Source: Variovorax atrisoli 110B (GTDB taxonomy: Bacteria > Pseudomonadota > Gammaproteobacteria > Burkholderiales > Burkholderiaceae_C). Taken from it: a stretch of DNA of 64,000 nucleotides. The DNA lies in the NCBI RefSeq assembly GCF_000382045.1, contig NZ_KB907462.1:124001-188000 (forward strand), in the 5' to 3' direction. Numbering within the stretch: the first letter of the stretch is position 1; each line of letters begins with the position of its first letter. Made by a program: the position numbers and the translations under genes. Positions 1 to 8,414 of the stretch are shown piece by piece. The notes under the pieces are model-generated. The model saw only the letters and a list, made by a program, of their open reading frames with translations, had not been told where the DNA came from and searched no databases.

Positions 1-417
1 CATGGCATGCCAGCTCACCCCGCAATAGTTCTGGAGGGCCTTCAGCAGCGGCAGGCTGCTGGTGAGGTCCTCGTGCGTCTCGGGCGTGCAGTACAGCTGC
101 AGCGTGCTGCCTTCGCGCAGGCTCAGCAGGCCCGTGACATGGTCGATCTGTGAATCCATCAGCACCACCGCCTCGATCGGCGAGTGGCGCAACCCGTGGC
201 GCGGCCAAAGGGCCGGCGACGCGCGCAGCTGGGCCCCCAGGTCGGGCGACGCGTTCAACAGGAGCCAGCGCTCTCCATCGGCCGACACCGCGATGGAGCT
301 CTGAGTGCGGGGGCTGGCCCGGATGCGCCCGGCACGCTGGCCTGCACACAGGCGGCAGTTGCAGTTCCATTGAGGAAAGCCTCCACCCGCTCCCGAACCG
401 AGAACCAGAATCTTCAT
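1..417 (-). CDS. pqqB: PqqB, PQQ biosynthesis protein (partial, cut by window edge)
   Basis: The minus frame starts at ATG 417 with MKILVLGSGAGGGFPQWNC, the classic PqqB N-terminus, followed by a second Cys pair (NCRLC). PqqB has the metallo-beta-lactamase fold and acts on the PqqA-derived Glu-Tyr intermediate in pyrroloquinoline quinone biosynthesis in the cytoplasm. The frame is open to base 1, giving 139 codons of the roughly 300 usual, so the C-terminus lies outside the window. It follows pqqA by 52 bp, and that gap contains a terminator-like hairpin. The start codon sits directly behind the hairpin's U-tract and no Shine-Dalgarno is visible, which is odd for a gene that should be translated. 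Later pqq genes presumably follow beyond the edge. Confidence 0.93.
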   Translation of the reverse strand, partial: MKILVLGSGAGGGFPQWNCNCRLCAGQRAGRIRASPRTQSSIAVSADGERWLLLNASPDLGAQLRASPALWPRHGLRHSPIEAVVLMDSQIDHVTGLLSLREGSTLQLYCTPETHEDLTSSLPLLKALQNYCGVSWHAM

Positions 418-455
418 GGGGAAAAAAGAAAAGGCACCGGCGCGGAGCCGGTGCC
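418..455 (-). terminator. Terminator/attenuator-like hairpin between pqqA and pqqB
   Basis: A perfect 9-bp GC-rich stem (433-441 with 447-455, loop 442-446) is followed, on the minus strand, by TTTTCTTTTTT (432-422) and then CCCC before the pqqB ATG. This is the layout of an intrinsic terminator. Its position right after pqqA suggests partial termination, so that the precursor peptide mRNA is made in excess over pqqB and downstream genes. That role is inference. Confidence 0.75.
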
Positions 456-469
456 TGGGTGACCCGCGC

Positions 470-544
470 TCAGCGGGTGGAGATGTACATCGTGATCTCG
501 AAGCCGAAACGCAGCTCTTCGAACTCAGGCTTGCACCATTTCAT
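470..544 (-). CDS. pqqA: PqqA, PQQ precursor peptide (24 aa)
   Basis: A 24-codon gene reading MKWCKPEFEELRFG..., with Glu16 and Tyr20 in the invariant E-x3-Y arrangement (FEITMY), ending ISTR and stop. Those two residues are cross-linked by the radical-SAM enzyme PqqE and become the PQQ skeleton. The length and both key residues match the family. It lies 39 bp after the stop of the PQQ-dehydrogenase-like gene and just before the hairpin and pqqB, in the same direction, so the cofactor is probably made in step with the enzyme. Confidence 0.95.
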   Translation of the reverse strand: MKWCKPEFEELRFGFEITMYISTR

Positions 545-583
545 CGTATTGCTCCTTCACTGGTTGGGGGATTGAGGACGGAA

Positions 584-2812
584 TCAGTACACGACAACCT
601 TGCCCGTCGGGCGCGGGCTGTGGCAGTCGTTGTAGAAGTATTCGCCGCGCGTGTCAAAGGTGTGGGTCGCGGATTGGCCCGGCGCGAGCCTGAAGTCGAA
701 CCTGCCTTCGAAGAACTGCGTGGCGCAGTGCGTGTTGGCGTTGGTCGCCGGATTGGTGAAAGTCACCGTGGTGTTCACCGGCACGCGCATGAAGGTCGGC
801 GTCATCGCGTTGACGGCCGTGGACTCGGCAGTGCCGGGCTCGTTCGTCGCGGTCTGCACGCGCGCGAGGAACACGGTGTTGGGCGTCGGCAAGGCGGCTC
901 CTTCCACCGGATCGCCTGACACCGGCCGGCGCACCTCGGGCGGCTGCGGCGTCGGCGCGGGGGCCACGGTGCCGCCCACCTTGAAGGCCCACAGGTAGTC
1001 CCCGCGCGGTGCCGAGTTGCCGTAGGGAATGCTCGTGCCGCCGGCGAACACCGCGATGTATTGCTCGCCGTCGATCTCGTAGGCCACGGGGCTCGCGCTG
1101 ATCGCGGCGCCGGTCTGGAAGCGCCACAGCTCGCTGCCGTCGCCCGCGTCGAGCGCGAGCAGGTTGCCGTCGGGCTGGCCGATGAACAGCAGGTCGGAGG
1201 CCGTGCTCAGGATGCCGTTACCGTGCGCGAGCGAGTAGGGCATGGGCTTCTTCCACTTCACGAGGTTGGTGGAGGGGTCCACCGCCACCACGGCGCCGGT
1301 CATGTAGGTGCCCGGCGGACGCAGCCCGTTGCTGGCCTCGGACAGCGAGTGCGCGGCGGACACATAGCCCATGCCGGTGTAGACCAGGCCGGTGCGGGGA
1401 CTGAAGGACTGGTGGTTCCAGTTGGCGCCCCCGCCGTGGCCCGGGATCGACAGCAGCGGAATGTCCCAGTGCGCATCGAACAGGCAGCCCTTGAGGTAGT
1501 TGGGCACGGCGCGGTTGGGATCGCCCGGGAGCGCGGTACCCAGCGGCTGGTCCACGATGCAGGTCTCCGTCCATGCGCCCTGGCGCGGGATGGGCTGGGT
1601 CGGCCAGCTGGCCTGGCGTGCGTCCTGCTTGACCGGCATCTCGTCGATGCCCAGCGGCGCGCTGCCGTCCTTGCGATCGAGGATGTAGTACATGCCGGTC
1701 TTGCTGCCGTAGATCACGACCTTGCGGTCCTCGCCGGAGATCTTCACGTTGGCGAGCACCGGCGACATCACGTTGTCCATGTCCCAGATGTCGTGGTGCA
1801 CCGACTGGAAGTGCCACTTGTATTCGCCGGACTTGAGGTCGAGCGCGACGATCGAGTTGGCGAACAGGTTGAGCCCCGGCCGCGTGGACCCGTTCTGCGA
1901 GGAACCGCCGCGCACGTTGCCGAAGGTCCAGTACACCAGGCCCAGCTCGGGGTCCACCGCAGGGTGGACCCAGGGCGTGGCGCCGGTGCGGTCCGATTCG
2001 GGTGCGCCGCCCCATGTGTCGTAGCCCCGCTCGCCTGCGCGCGGCACGCCCCAGAAAGTGGTCAGCACCTTGCCCGTGGTCGCGTCGGCCGAGAAGGCAG
2101 CGCCCCGGTTGCCGTCGTTGGTGCCCACGTACAGGCGCTTGTCGTGATAGACCAGCGCCACCTTCTGCACCGAGCCCTGGTAGTCGGGGTCGGTGGTGCT
2201 GCTCGGGTACTGCTTGATCCAGACGACCTTGCCCGTGTCCTTGTCGAGGGCGATGAGCCGGTTGCCCGTCGCCACGGTGTAGACCAGTCCGAGGTCCTTC
2301 GCCACCGCCACGCCGCGGCGCGTGATGGCGCCATAGGGCGTGGTCCATTTCCATTTCGTCACGCCCGTCTTGCCGTCCACGGCGATCAGGTTGCCGACCG
2401 CAGACTCGATGTAGAGCACGCCATCGACCACCACCGTGGTGCTCTGGTTGTTGCCGGTGTTCGTTCCACCTTCGATGCGGTTGACCCATGCGCCACCGAG
2501 CTGGCCCACGCGTGCCTTGTCGATCTTCGCGAGCCGCGAGTAGTTCTGGTTGCCGAGGTTGCCGCCGACCTTCGGGAAGTCGCTGTCGCCCGCGGTGCAG
2601 CAGTCCGCAAGATCCGCGGCCGCGGGGCCGGGGCCCGATGCGGGCGGTCCGGGCGGAGGCGCGGAAGGGCTCGGGGCGGGCGCCGGTGCAGGCGGCGGCG
2701 AGATCCAGGGCAAGCTGCCGCCGGAGTCGCTGCCGCCGCAGCCCGCGAGCAGCAGGGGCGAGGTGATCACGCCGCAGGTCAGCAGCATCGCTGCCATCGA
2801 TTTGAGTCGCAT
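584..2812 (-). CDS. PQQ beta-propeller dehydrogenase-like lipoprotein with C-terminal cupredoxin domain
   Basis: 742 aa. The signal peptide has lipobox LLAGC, so the protein should be lipid-anchored in the periplasm. A Pro/Ala-rich linker is followed by a quinoprotein propeller of the methanol/alcohol dehydrogenase type (repeated W-x-YPT / ALD-x-x-TG-x-x-W elements). Residues about 665-742 form a cupredoxin with likely copper ligands His695, Cys730 and His731; the usual axial Met is not seen. There is no CxxCH haem site. The canonical catalytic Asp of the RPGDN motif is Leu (about residue 314), the Glu of GAE-GVRG appears as Asn (about 232), and the vicinal Cys pair is absent, so this is not a standard alcohol dehydrogenase. 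The start at ATG 2812 is chosen for GGAGA 8 bases upstream; a GTG at 2827 is the alternative. It sits between a ThuA-like lipoprotein and pqqA. Confidence 0.85.
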   Translation of the reverse strand: MRLKSMAAMLLTCGVITSPLLLAGCGGSDSGGSLPWISPPPAPAPAPSPSAPPPGPPASGPGPAAADLADCCTAGDSDFPKVGGNLGNQNYSRLAKIDKARVGQLGGAWVNRIEGGTNTGNNQSTTVVVDGVLYIESAVGNLIAVDGKTGVTKWKWTTPYGAITRRGVAVAKDLGLVYTVATGNRLIALDKDTGKVVWIKQYPSSTTDPDYQGSVQKVALVYHDKRLYVGTNDGNRGAAFSADATTGKVLTTFWGVPRAGERGYDTWGGAPESDRTGATPWVHPAVDPELGLVYWTFGNVRGGSSQNGSTRPGLNLFANSIVALDLKSGEYKWHFQSVHHDIWDMDNVMSPVLANVKISGEDRKVVIYGSKTGMYYILDRKDGSAPLGIDEMPVKQDARQASWPTQPIPRQGAWTETCIVDQPLGTALPGDPNRAVPNYLKGCLFDAHWDIPLLSIPGHGGGANWNHQSFSPRTGLVYTGMGYVSAAHSLSEASNGLRPPGTYMTGAVVAVDPSTNLVKWKKPMPYSLAHGNGILSTASDLLFIGQPDGNLLALDAGDGSELWRFQTGAAISASPVAYEIDGEQYIAVFAGGTSIPYGNSAPRGDYLWAFKVGGTVAPAPTPQPPEVRRPVSGDPVEGAALPTPNTVFLARVQTATNEPGTAESTAVNAMTPTFMRVPVNTTVTFTNPATNANTHCATQFFEGRFDFRLAPGQSATHTFDTRGEYFYNDCHSPRPTGKVVVY

Positions 2813-2928
2813 GATGAAGGTCTCCACTCCAGGTTTTGGTTGTCTGCGATACGAAGGAGGCGCCGAACCACCACGTGCATGTCATGCACGCGGGGCTCGC
2901 TGTCGTTCGAAAGGGACGGGGCCGCCGA

Positions 2929-3999
2929 CTACGGCGTGGTGCAGAACGGGGTCAGGCCCATGGCCGACTTCACGCCCTGGACCACCAGCTTCTGGAACAC
3001 GTCCGCGCCGGGTCCGGTGGAATTCGCGGTGAACGAATGGTCGTTGTGGCCGAGCGTCGTCAGCCATGCGCGGCCGCCGTCGTAGTACTGGCACCAGGCC
3101 ACGGGATGGAAGTCCGCATGGCCCGGGTGCGGCGCGGAGGTCAGCGGCTTGAGCGTGGAGGTGTCGACCTTCGCGATGAACTTCACCTTCGTCGGGAAGG
3201 GCGCGAGGTTGTACCACTCGTCCTGGAACGTGAAGCGCTTGGGCAGGTCGGCCGTGGAAGGATCGTCGGCGACGATCTCCACGTCGCCCGAGCGGTTCGG
3301 CCCGTGGTTGTAGAAGTTGGCGTTGCCCAGCAGGCCTTCGTAGTAGGGCCAGTTGTATTCGGCGCCGAAGGCGTTGTGCAGCCCCACGAAGCCACCGCCG
3401 CGGCGCATGTAGTTGCGCAGCGCGGTGCGCGCGGCGTCCTGGCTCGTGGTCACCGCGCCGTTCCACAGCGTGTCGCGGTTCGAGCTCGCGAAGATCACGG
3501 CCTTGTAGTTGTTGATGCGGCTGCCGAGCACCGACACGTCCTCGGTCCAGTCGGCCGTGATGCCCGCGTCCTTGAGCATACGCACGAGTCCCGCCTGCAT
3601 CACGTTGTCGGGATTCATCGTCGGGTTGAGACCCGTGCCCATCGGCGTGCCGAGGTTGGCGTGGCGCGGGCCGGCCGTGCGCGAATAGATCAGCACGCGA
3701 TCGGGCGTGGAGGCGAAGGCGCCCCAGTCGTTGTAGCACTTCGGGTCGGTGCCCCTGCAGACGTTGTAGTACGTGTCGAAGCTGTCGTCGGGCGCTTCGG
3801 CGACAGGATCGGTGGGGTTCGAGGGCGTCTGGCCGGCGGGCTCCGGCTCGGTCGGCGTGCTCGAGGGCGCAGGTGCGGCCGCGACAGGAACGGGGACAAA
3901 GCCCCCACCGCCGCCGTCGCCACCACCGCAGGCGGCCAGGGTCAATGCAAGGATCGCGCTCGACGCGAGACCGAGAGTCAATGAAGGGGCTGATTTCAA
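2929..3999 (-). CDS. ThuA-like domain lipoprotein
   Basis: 356 aa. The signal peptide has lipobox LAAC, then a Gly-rich and Pro/Ala-rich spacer. The rest matches the ThuA (trehalose-utilisation) flavodoxin-like fold: a RVLIYSRTAG strand, a GGGFVGLHNAFG turn, DEWYN, and the C-terminal GGRAWLTTLGH segment. ThuA-type proteins are linked to oxidised sugar metabolism; in other bacteria the domain is fused or adjacent to PQQ or haem domains. The start is taken as TTG 3999, six bases after AGGAGA; this gives a normal lipoprotein leader, whereas the longer frame to 4029 would put nine charged residues first. It is the first gene of the PQQ operon, 116 bp ahead of the dehydrogenase. Substrate unknown. 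Confidence 0.8.
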   Translation of the reverse strand: MKSAPSLTLGLASSAILALTLAACGGGDGGGGGFVPVPVAAAPAPSSTPTEPEPAGQTPSNPTDPVAEAPDDSFDTYYNVCRGTDPKCYNDWGAFASTPDRVLIYSRTAGPRHANLGTPMGTGLNPTMNPDNVMQAGLVRMLKDAGITADWTEDVSVLGSRINNYKAVIFASSNRDTLWNGAVTTSQDAARTALRNYMRRGGGFVGLHNAFGAEYNWPYYEGLLGNANFYNHGPNRSGDVEIVADDPSTADLPKRFTFQDEWYNLAPFPTKVKFIAKVDTSTLKPLTSAPHPGHADFHPVAWCQYYDGGRAWLTTLGHNDHSFTANSTGPGADVFQKLVVQGVKSAMGLTPFCTTP

Positions 4000-4651
4000 C
4001 GAAGTCTCCTTTTTGTGATCTGAGGCCAAGATCGCGCGAGCGCGCTCTGCCGGAATGTGTCGACTGCCCCTTGCTGGCCGGCGGGAGCAGACGACGGAGA
4101 ACGGAAGCGCCGGCCCATGGAAACAGGAAAGGACGCTGCTCTTGGCTCCTGCATGCGAGCGGGCAGCAGCAGTCCACCCTCCCGACCCGCGGGAGGTGCT
4201 GACTCAGGAAGCGATGAAGACGGAACGCGCGAGCGAGCTCAGGACGGCGCGTTGGGCACGCGCCGGAGATCGTGTGCGGACGGTGGATGGAACAGTGGCA
4301 CGGATCGACTCCAGAACAGGCGGACGGGGGCGTTCAGGCCCGATGGAGAAAGATCATAAGCAGGATTGGAAAGTATTTCCATAATAGAAATCCCTTCCTT
4401 TTGCTGGCTCGGATGCGACTGGTTGGGATGTTCCGGTTGCAGAACGCAGTGGCCGCAGTCCGCTTCACCGCAAGCGCCTGGCAGCGAACTTGCATCACAG
4501 ACAAGGTCGATGGGCGATGGAGGTGATCGCTCGTCGTGACGAGCGATCGGCATGTAGCCCGGCGGGAGGGCCGCTGTTGCGCACCATGCAGCAGTTGAAC
4601 CGGCGGGCCAGCGGCGAAAGACTCGGCGCTCCGTTTTCAACCTTCATCACC
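4000..4651. other. Intergenic region between the PQQ operon and a Bug receptor gene
   Basis: 652 bp without a convincing gene; the open frames here are short GC-driven frames. It must hold the divergent promoters. The one striking element is an AT-rich patch at about 4360-4400 with an inverted repeat (listed separately). Confidence 0.6.
4367..4381. promoter_or_regulatory. Inverted repeat TGGAAA-GTA-TTTCCA, candidate operator
   Basis: A perfect 6+3+6 inverted repeat inside the only AT-rich patch of a GC-rich divergent intergenic region. On the minus strand a TATTAT hexamer (4387-4382) overlaps its edge and could be a -10 box for the PQQ operon. No -35 was confirmed. Confidence 0.4.
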
Positions 4652-5701
4652 ATGTTCCTTACCTCGTTTCGATCATCTGTGACGCGCCTGATGTGCCTGG
4701 CTGGCGCGCTCGCGTGCGCCGGCGCGGTCTACGCACAGTCTTCCGGTGCCGCACGCGCGGACGCACGTTCTTCGGCCGGCTCTCCCATGACGCCGGAGGC
4801 GGTGCACTGGCCCACGCGACCGGTGCGCCTGGTCGTGGGTTTCGGCGGCGGTTCTTCGCCCGACTTCGTAGCGCGGGTGCTCGCCGAGCCGCTTGCCAAG
4901 CTGCTGGGTCAGCCGGTGATCGTGGAGAACCGGCCCGGCGCCAGCGGCAATATCGCCGCAGATATCGTCGCGAAATCCACCGACGCGCACACGGTCGGCA
5001 TCCTCATCAACGGCAACATGACCATCGCCAAGGTGCTGAATCCGTCGATCTCCTACGACCCGCAGAAGGACCTGGTGCCGCTGAGCATCATCTGTACTGC
5101 GCCGCTGGTGCTCACCGCGGCGCCGCAGGTCGCGACGACAGGCGCGCGGGGCTTTCTGGATGCGGCGCGTGCTGCCGGCAGCAAGTGGAGCTACGGCACG
5201 CCTGGCATCGGGACGATCGGCCATCTCGGCATGGAACTCCTCAAGGCGCGCACCGGTATCGGTGCGGTGCACGTGCCTTACCAAGGCAACCCTCAGGTCG
5301 TGACAGGCTTGGCCAGTGGCGAGCTGCAGCTCGCATTGCTGCCGCCGGGTCTTGCCGAGCCTCAGGTCAAGGCCGGCAAGCTGCGTGCGATCGGGGTGAC
5401 TTCGGCGCGCCGATCGTCACTTGTTCCGGACTATCCGAGCCTGCAGGAGGCGGGATTGCGCGACTTCGAACTGGAGATCTGGACGGCCGCTGCGGCCCCT
5501 GCCAGCCTGCCTGCGCCGATCGTGCGTCGCCTGAACGAGGCGCTCGCGGAGATCATTCGCTCGCCCGAGGTCCGTCAGAAGCTCTTCCAGCACGGCTACG
5601 AGGCCGTGGGCATATCGGGCGATGCGCTGATCAAGAGGGTGAAGGCCGACACAGCAGCCCTGACCCAGATCATCGCGAGCCGAGGCATCAGGCTCGAATG
5701 A
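4652..5701 (+). CDS. Bug/TctC-family tripartite tricarboxylate receptor
   Basis: 349 aa. A Sec signal peptide (MFLTSFRSS...GAVYAQ) precedes the Bug fold: WPTRPVRLVVGFGGGSSPDFVAR, then PVIVENRPGASGNIAADIVAKS, and a late YQGNPQVVTGLASGELQ segment. These periplasmic receptors bind small carboxylates and deliver them to TctAB permeases. ATG 4652 is chosen because it gives a clean signal peptide; the frame stays open to 4490 and there is no strong ribosome site. A chorismate-mutase-like gene follows almost without gap, so the two are probably co-transcribed. No membrane subunits are nearby and the ligand cannot be told from sequence. Confidence 0.85.
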   Translation: MFLTSFRSSVTRLMCLAGALACAGAVYAQSSGAARADARSSAGSPMTPEAVHWPTRPVRLVVGFGGGSSPDFVARVLAEPLAKLLGQPVIVENRPGASGNIAADIVAKSTDAHTVGILINGNMTIAKVLNPSISYDPQKDLVPLSIICTAPLVLTAAPQVATTGARGFLDAARAAGSKWSYGTPGIGTIGHLGMELLKARTGIGAVHVPYQGNPQVVTGLASGELQLALLPPGLAEPQVKAGKLRAIGVTSARRSSLVPDYPSLQEAGLRDFELEIWTAAAAPASLPAPIVRRLNEALAEIIRSPEVRQKLFQHGYEAVGISGDALIKRVKADTAALTQIIASRGIRLE

Positions 5702-5712
5702 AAGGCACAGCG

Positions 5713-6078
5713 ATGACGTCAGAAAACCACCGCGCCGACGGCGCACCTGGCGAGGCCTCGCACACTGCTCAGGGTCCAGATCATGCGGACACGATCCTGC
5801 AGTCATTGCGCGCCGAGCTCGATGGCCTGGACCGCAGCCTGCTTGAAACCCTCAGGCAGCGGCTGGACTGCTGCTGCCGCATCGGCCTGCACAAGCGCGA
5901 CCACGCCATCCCGATGATGCAGCCCCACCGCATCGGCGTGGTGCAGGAGCGCGCGGCCACCTTCGCCGCGGAGCACGGCATGAATCCCGAGTTCCTGCGC
6001 ACACTTTACGAACTCGTCATCACCGAGACCTGCAGGCTGGAGGACGAGATCATCGGTACGCCTGTCGCGCCTGCATGA
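5713..6078 (+). CDS. AroQ-type chorismate mutase family protein, similar to 4-amino-4-deoxychorismate mutases
   Basis: 121 aa, a single all-helical chorismate mutase II domain (residues about 24-110). The helix-1 LRAELDGLDRSLLETLRQR and IGLHKR segments carry the expected Arg and Lys. The segment MMQPHRIGVVQERAA differs from standard AroQ, where the Arg is followed by Glu; it resembles the PapB/CmlD group that rearranges 4-amino-4-deoxychorismate to the amino-prephenate. The C-terminal ITETCRLEDEII also fits that group. Start ATG 5713 follows AAAGG; ATG 5698, overlapping the upstream stop as ATGA, is equally possible. No other aromatic-pathway gene is adjacent, so substrate and role are open. 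Confidence 0.75.
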   Translation: MTSENHRADGAPGEASHTAQGPDHADTILQSLRAELDGLDRSLLETLRQRLDCCCRIGLHKRDHAIPMMQPHRIGVVQERAATFAAEHGMNPEFLRTLYELVITETCRLEDEIIGTPVAPA

Positions 6079-6144
6079 TTGCCGGCATTGCCTCAAAAAT
6101 TTCGAGACGCAAGTCTGCGCGCGGCAAACGATCGCAAGCAGGTA

Positions 6145-6426
6145 TCAGAACTGCCCCTGTCCACCACCCGTGCGGTCGTGCACCCAGCGCATGGCCTGCT
6201 GCTGGGCGTGGCGCATTGCCTCGGCGCGGGTGGCGTAGGCGATCTCGTCCGTGTCATTGGGCAGGCGCGTCTCGACCGGGCGTGGGCCATGGCCCAGGCA
6301 GACCACCACGGGCTCGAAGCAGCCGCCGCCCACCGGCCTTGCGCTGAACTCGAAGTGCCAGCCACGATAGATGAAAGGCAGCCGTTCGGGGTCCGCGGGC
6401 TTGGGCTTTTCAATGCCGGTTCTCAT
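6145..6426 (-). CDS. Small hypothetical protein
   Basis: 93 aa starting MRTGIEKPKPADPERLPF. No signal peptide or membrane helix is visible; the middle is rich in Gly/Val/Cys (GGGCFEPVVVCLGHG) and the end in Arg/Gln. I do not recognise the family. It is kept because its composition is protein-like and it lies just behind the Mn-catalase gene in the same direction. The start is uncertain; the frame is open upstream. Confidence 0.45.
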   Translation of the reverse strand: MRTGIEKPKPADPERLPFIYRGWHFEFSARPVGGGCFEPVVVCLGHGPRPVETRLPNDTDEIAYATRAEAMRHAQQQAMRWVHDRTGGGQGQF

Positions 6427-6635
6427 GATGTGAAGCCGAGGGCGCAGTGCCAGCGCCTCGGCGGCCGGGTCACGCGATGTGGCGGGAGCTGTCGCCGTGC
6501 AAGTTTTGCTGGATATCGGTAAAGCATGCGGAATTCCTGGTACTGCCGGGTCAAGCGGGTGGCGTGGCAGACGCTTGCGCCGTCGACCCGCCAGCGAAAG
6601 CTCGTCATTCAAGCCATACGCGCTGTCGCGTCCTA

Positions 6636-7580
6636 CTACGAGCCTCTCGTCGGCTTTGTCGGTCCCACGGCTGCGTCCAGCAGCGCATCGGCTGCGCCGT
6701 CGGCCGGAACCTCGCCCGAGCCGAGCTCGGCGCCGGTCAGCGGGTCGCCGTCGCGCATCGATTGCGTGCGCGCCGCCATCTGCTGAAGCACCGGCGCCTC
6801 CTCGTCCGAGAGCTCGACCGTCGCCAAGCCATCTCCGCCGCCTACAGGCGCGGAATCCTGGGTCATGGGAATGAAATCCCATTTCTCGCCCTGGTTCCAG
6901 GGGCCGCGCAGTTCCGGCTCGCCCTTGGACATGCGGAAGTAGACACTGGTGAAGCGTGGATCACCCGACAGCTTGCCCGGCGGGAAGTTGGGCGTGATCG
7001 CATAGAGCGCCTTCTCGAAGGACTTCTGGTGAGCGATCTCGCGCGTCATCAGAAACCCGAGGGCCTCCTTCACGCCGGGATCGTCGGTGAGATTGATGAG
7101 GCGTTCGTAGACGATCTTGGCCCGCGCCTCGGCCGCGATGTTGGAGCGCAGGTCGGCGGTGGGCTCGCCGATGCTGTCGATGTAGGCGGCCGTCCACGGG
7201 ACGCCCGCGGAGTTCACGAGGGCCGGACCGCCTCCGTAGAGCACCTGCGTCAGATGGCTGTCGTTGCCTGCGCCGGTGATGCTGCGATAGAGCTCGCCCT
7301 CTTCCTCGACGCCTTCTGCCAGCCGGCCCTTGGCTCCCTTGTTGAGCATGCCGACGATCGTGCCGATGATCTCGAGGTGGCTGAGCTCCTCGGTGGAGAT
7401 GTCGAACAGCATGTCCTTGCGCCCCGGATCGTCTTCCCCGAGGGCTTGGGTGAAGTAGCGACAGGCTGCGGCGAGTTCGCCTTGGGGACCGCCGAACTGT
7501 TCGAGCATCAGATTCGCGAGGCCGGGGTTGGTCTCGCTCACGCGCACGGTGTATTGCAGTCGCTTGTTGTGAGAGAACAT
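6636..7580 (-). CDS. Manganese catalase
   Basis: 314 aa, full length for a non-haem di-manganese catalase. Metal ligands are visible in the usual places: Glu35 in GGPQGEL, Glu65 and His68 in STEELSHLE, then an E-to-H pair across EARAKIVYE and REIAHQKS. The enzyme dismutates hydrogen peroxide without haem. AAGGAG lies eight bases before ATG 7580. A C-terminal acidic tail (from about residue 240) is typical. Mn-catalases in soil proteobacteria often sit with YciF/DUF892, dehydrogenase and glycoside genes of the general stress response, as here. Confidence 0.95.
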   Translation of the reverse strand: MFSHNKRLQYTVRVSETNPGLANLMLEQFGGPQGELAAACRYFTQALGEDDPGRKDMLFDISTEELSHLEIIGTIVGMLNKGAKGRLAEGVEEEGELYRSITGAGNDSHLTQVLYGGGPALVNSAGVPWTAAYIDSIGEPTADLRSNIAAEARAKIVYERLINLTDDPGVKEALGFLMTREIAHQKSFEKALYAITPNFPPGKLSGDPRFTSVYFRMSKGEPELRGPWNQGEKWDFIPMTQDSAPVGGGDGLATVELSDEEAPVLQQMAARTQSMRDGDPLTGAELGSGEVPADGAADALLDAAVGPTKPTRGS

Positions 7581-8414
7581 TCAAGACTCCTTCAGGATGG
7601 ATGGTTCGATCGGGGTGGCCGAGGCTGCGTGCGAATGGCGTGCAGCCGCATCTCGAAGCCGGCAATCGGCGTGCCGCGATCCGGGCGCTCGACCTGCGAG
7701 CGCGCTCATCCGGCGTGTGGGCACCTCGATTGCAGTGGGCTCGAGGCATGACCTCTCTTCTTCCGAAAGGCCCGTCCATGCACATCCGCAGCCATGCCGG
7801 AAATGCCGATGACGACTCCGGTCTTCCAATGACCATGTCCCGCGACTCGACCGCGTTGCAGGTGCAGCGATGAGCGCACGCAAGCCTGCCAGCGGCAAGG
7901 CGCCGGAGATGTCCCCGGTGAACATCGAGCGGAACCGCGCCGTGGGTCAGGACAGCCCCACTGAAGCCAGTCGCCTCGGCCGCGAAGCCAACAAGCGGCA
8001 AGGCTATCGGGCTCGCCAGACATCGGCACCAATGCCAGCCAGTACACCCAGGCCGGCGAGCCTGTGGCGCCTGGGGATTGCGACGACGGCAGCAGTGCGC
8101 AGGGCCGCTCGGGCAGCAGAAGCGGCAACTCCGGGGACGGCGGTGCAGGCCATGGCTCCCGGTGAGCGCGTCGTCGTGTCGAGCGGCCGGTTTGGAGAGT
8201 CGCTCGCCGCGATCCGGCGTCGGACTCATGTGGTCCCATTCCCACGCGTCCAGGCGATCCCTGCCGTCGAGGTCGGCGGACGGGTTGCCGATGCTCGTCC
8301 CAACGAGTCGCAGCGCATGCGACGCCTGCAGCAAATACAGAGCTCACCCAAGACGAAGGGTTCGCCCCTGGCGGCCGCCCCTTTCTTCGACTTTCCCAAC
8401 GTGGAGTACTCCGC
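7581..8414. other. 834-bp gene-poor stretch
   Basis: Between the Mn-catalase start and the zinc dehydrogenase start. Several overlapping frames are open on both strands (for example 7870-8427 plus, 7706-8416 minus) but none has a recognisable domain, ribosome site or protein-like composition. It may contain the remains of a decayed gene, but I could not identify one. It must hold the promoters for the two divergent flanking genes. Confidence 0.5.

Noticed and set aside
1061..3085. 674-codon plus frame over the PQQ enzyme gene
   Set aside because: Antisense shadow; the minus frame has signal peptide, propeller repeats and a copper domain.
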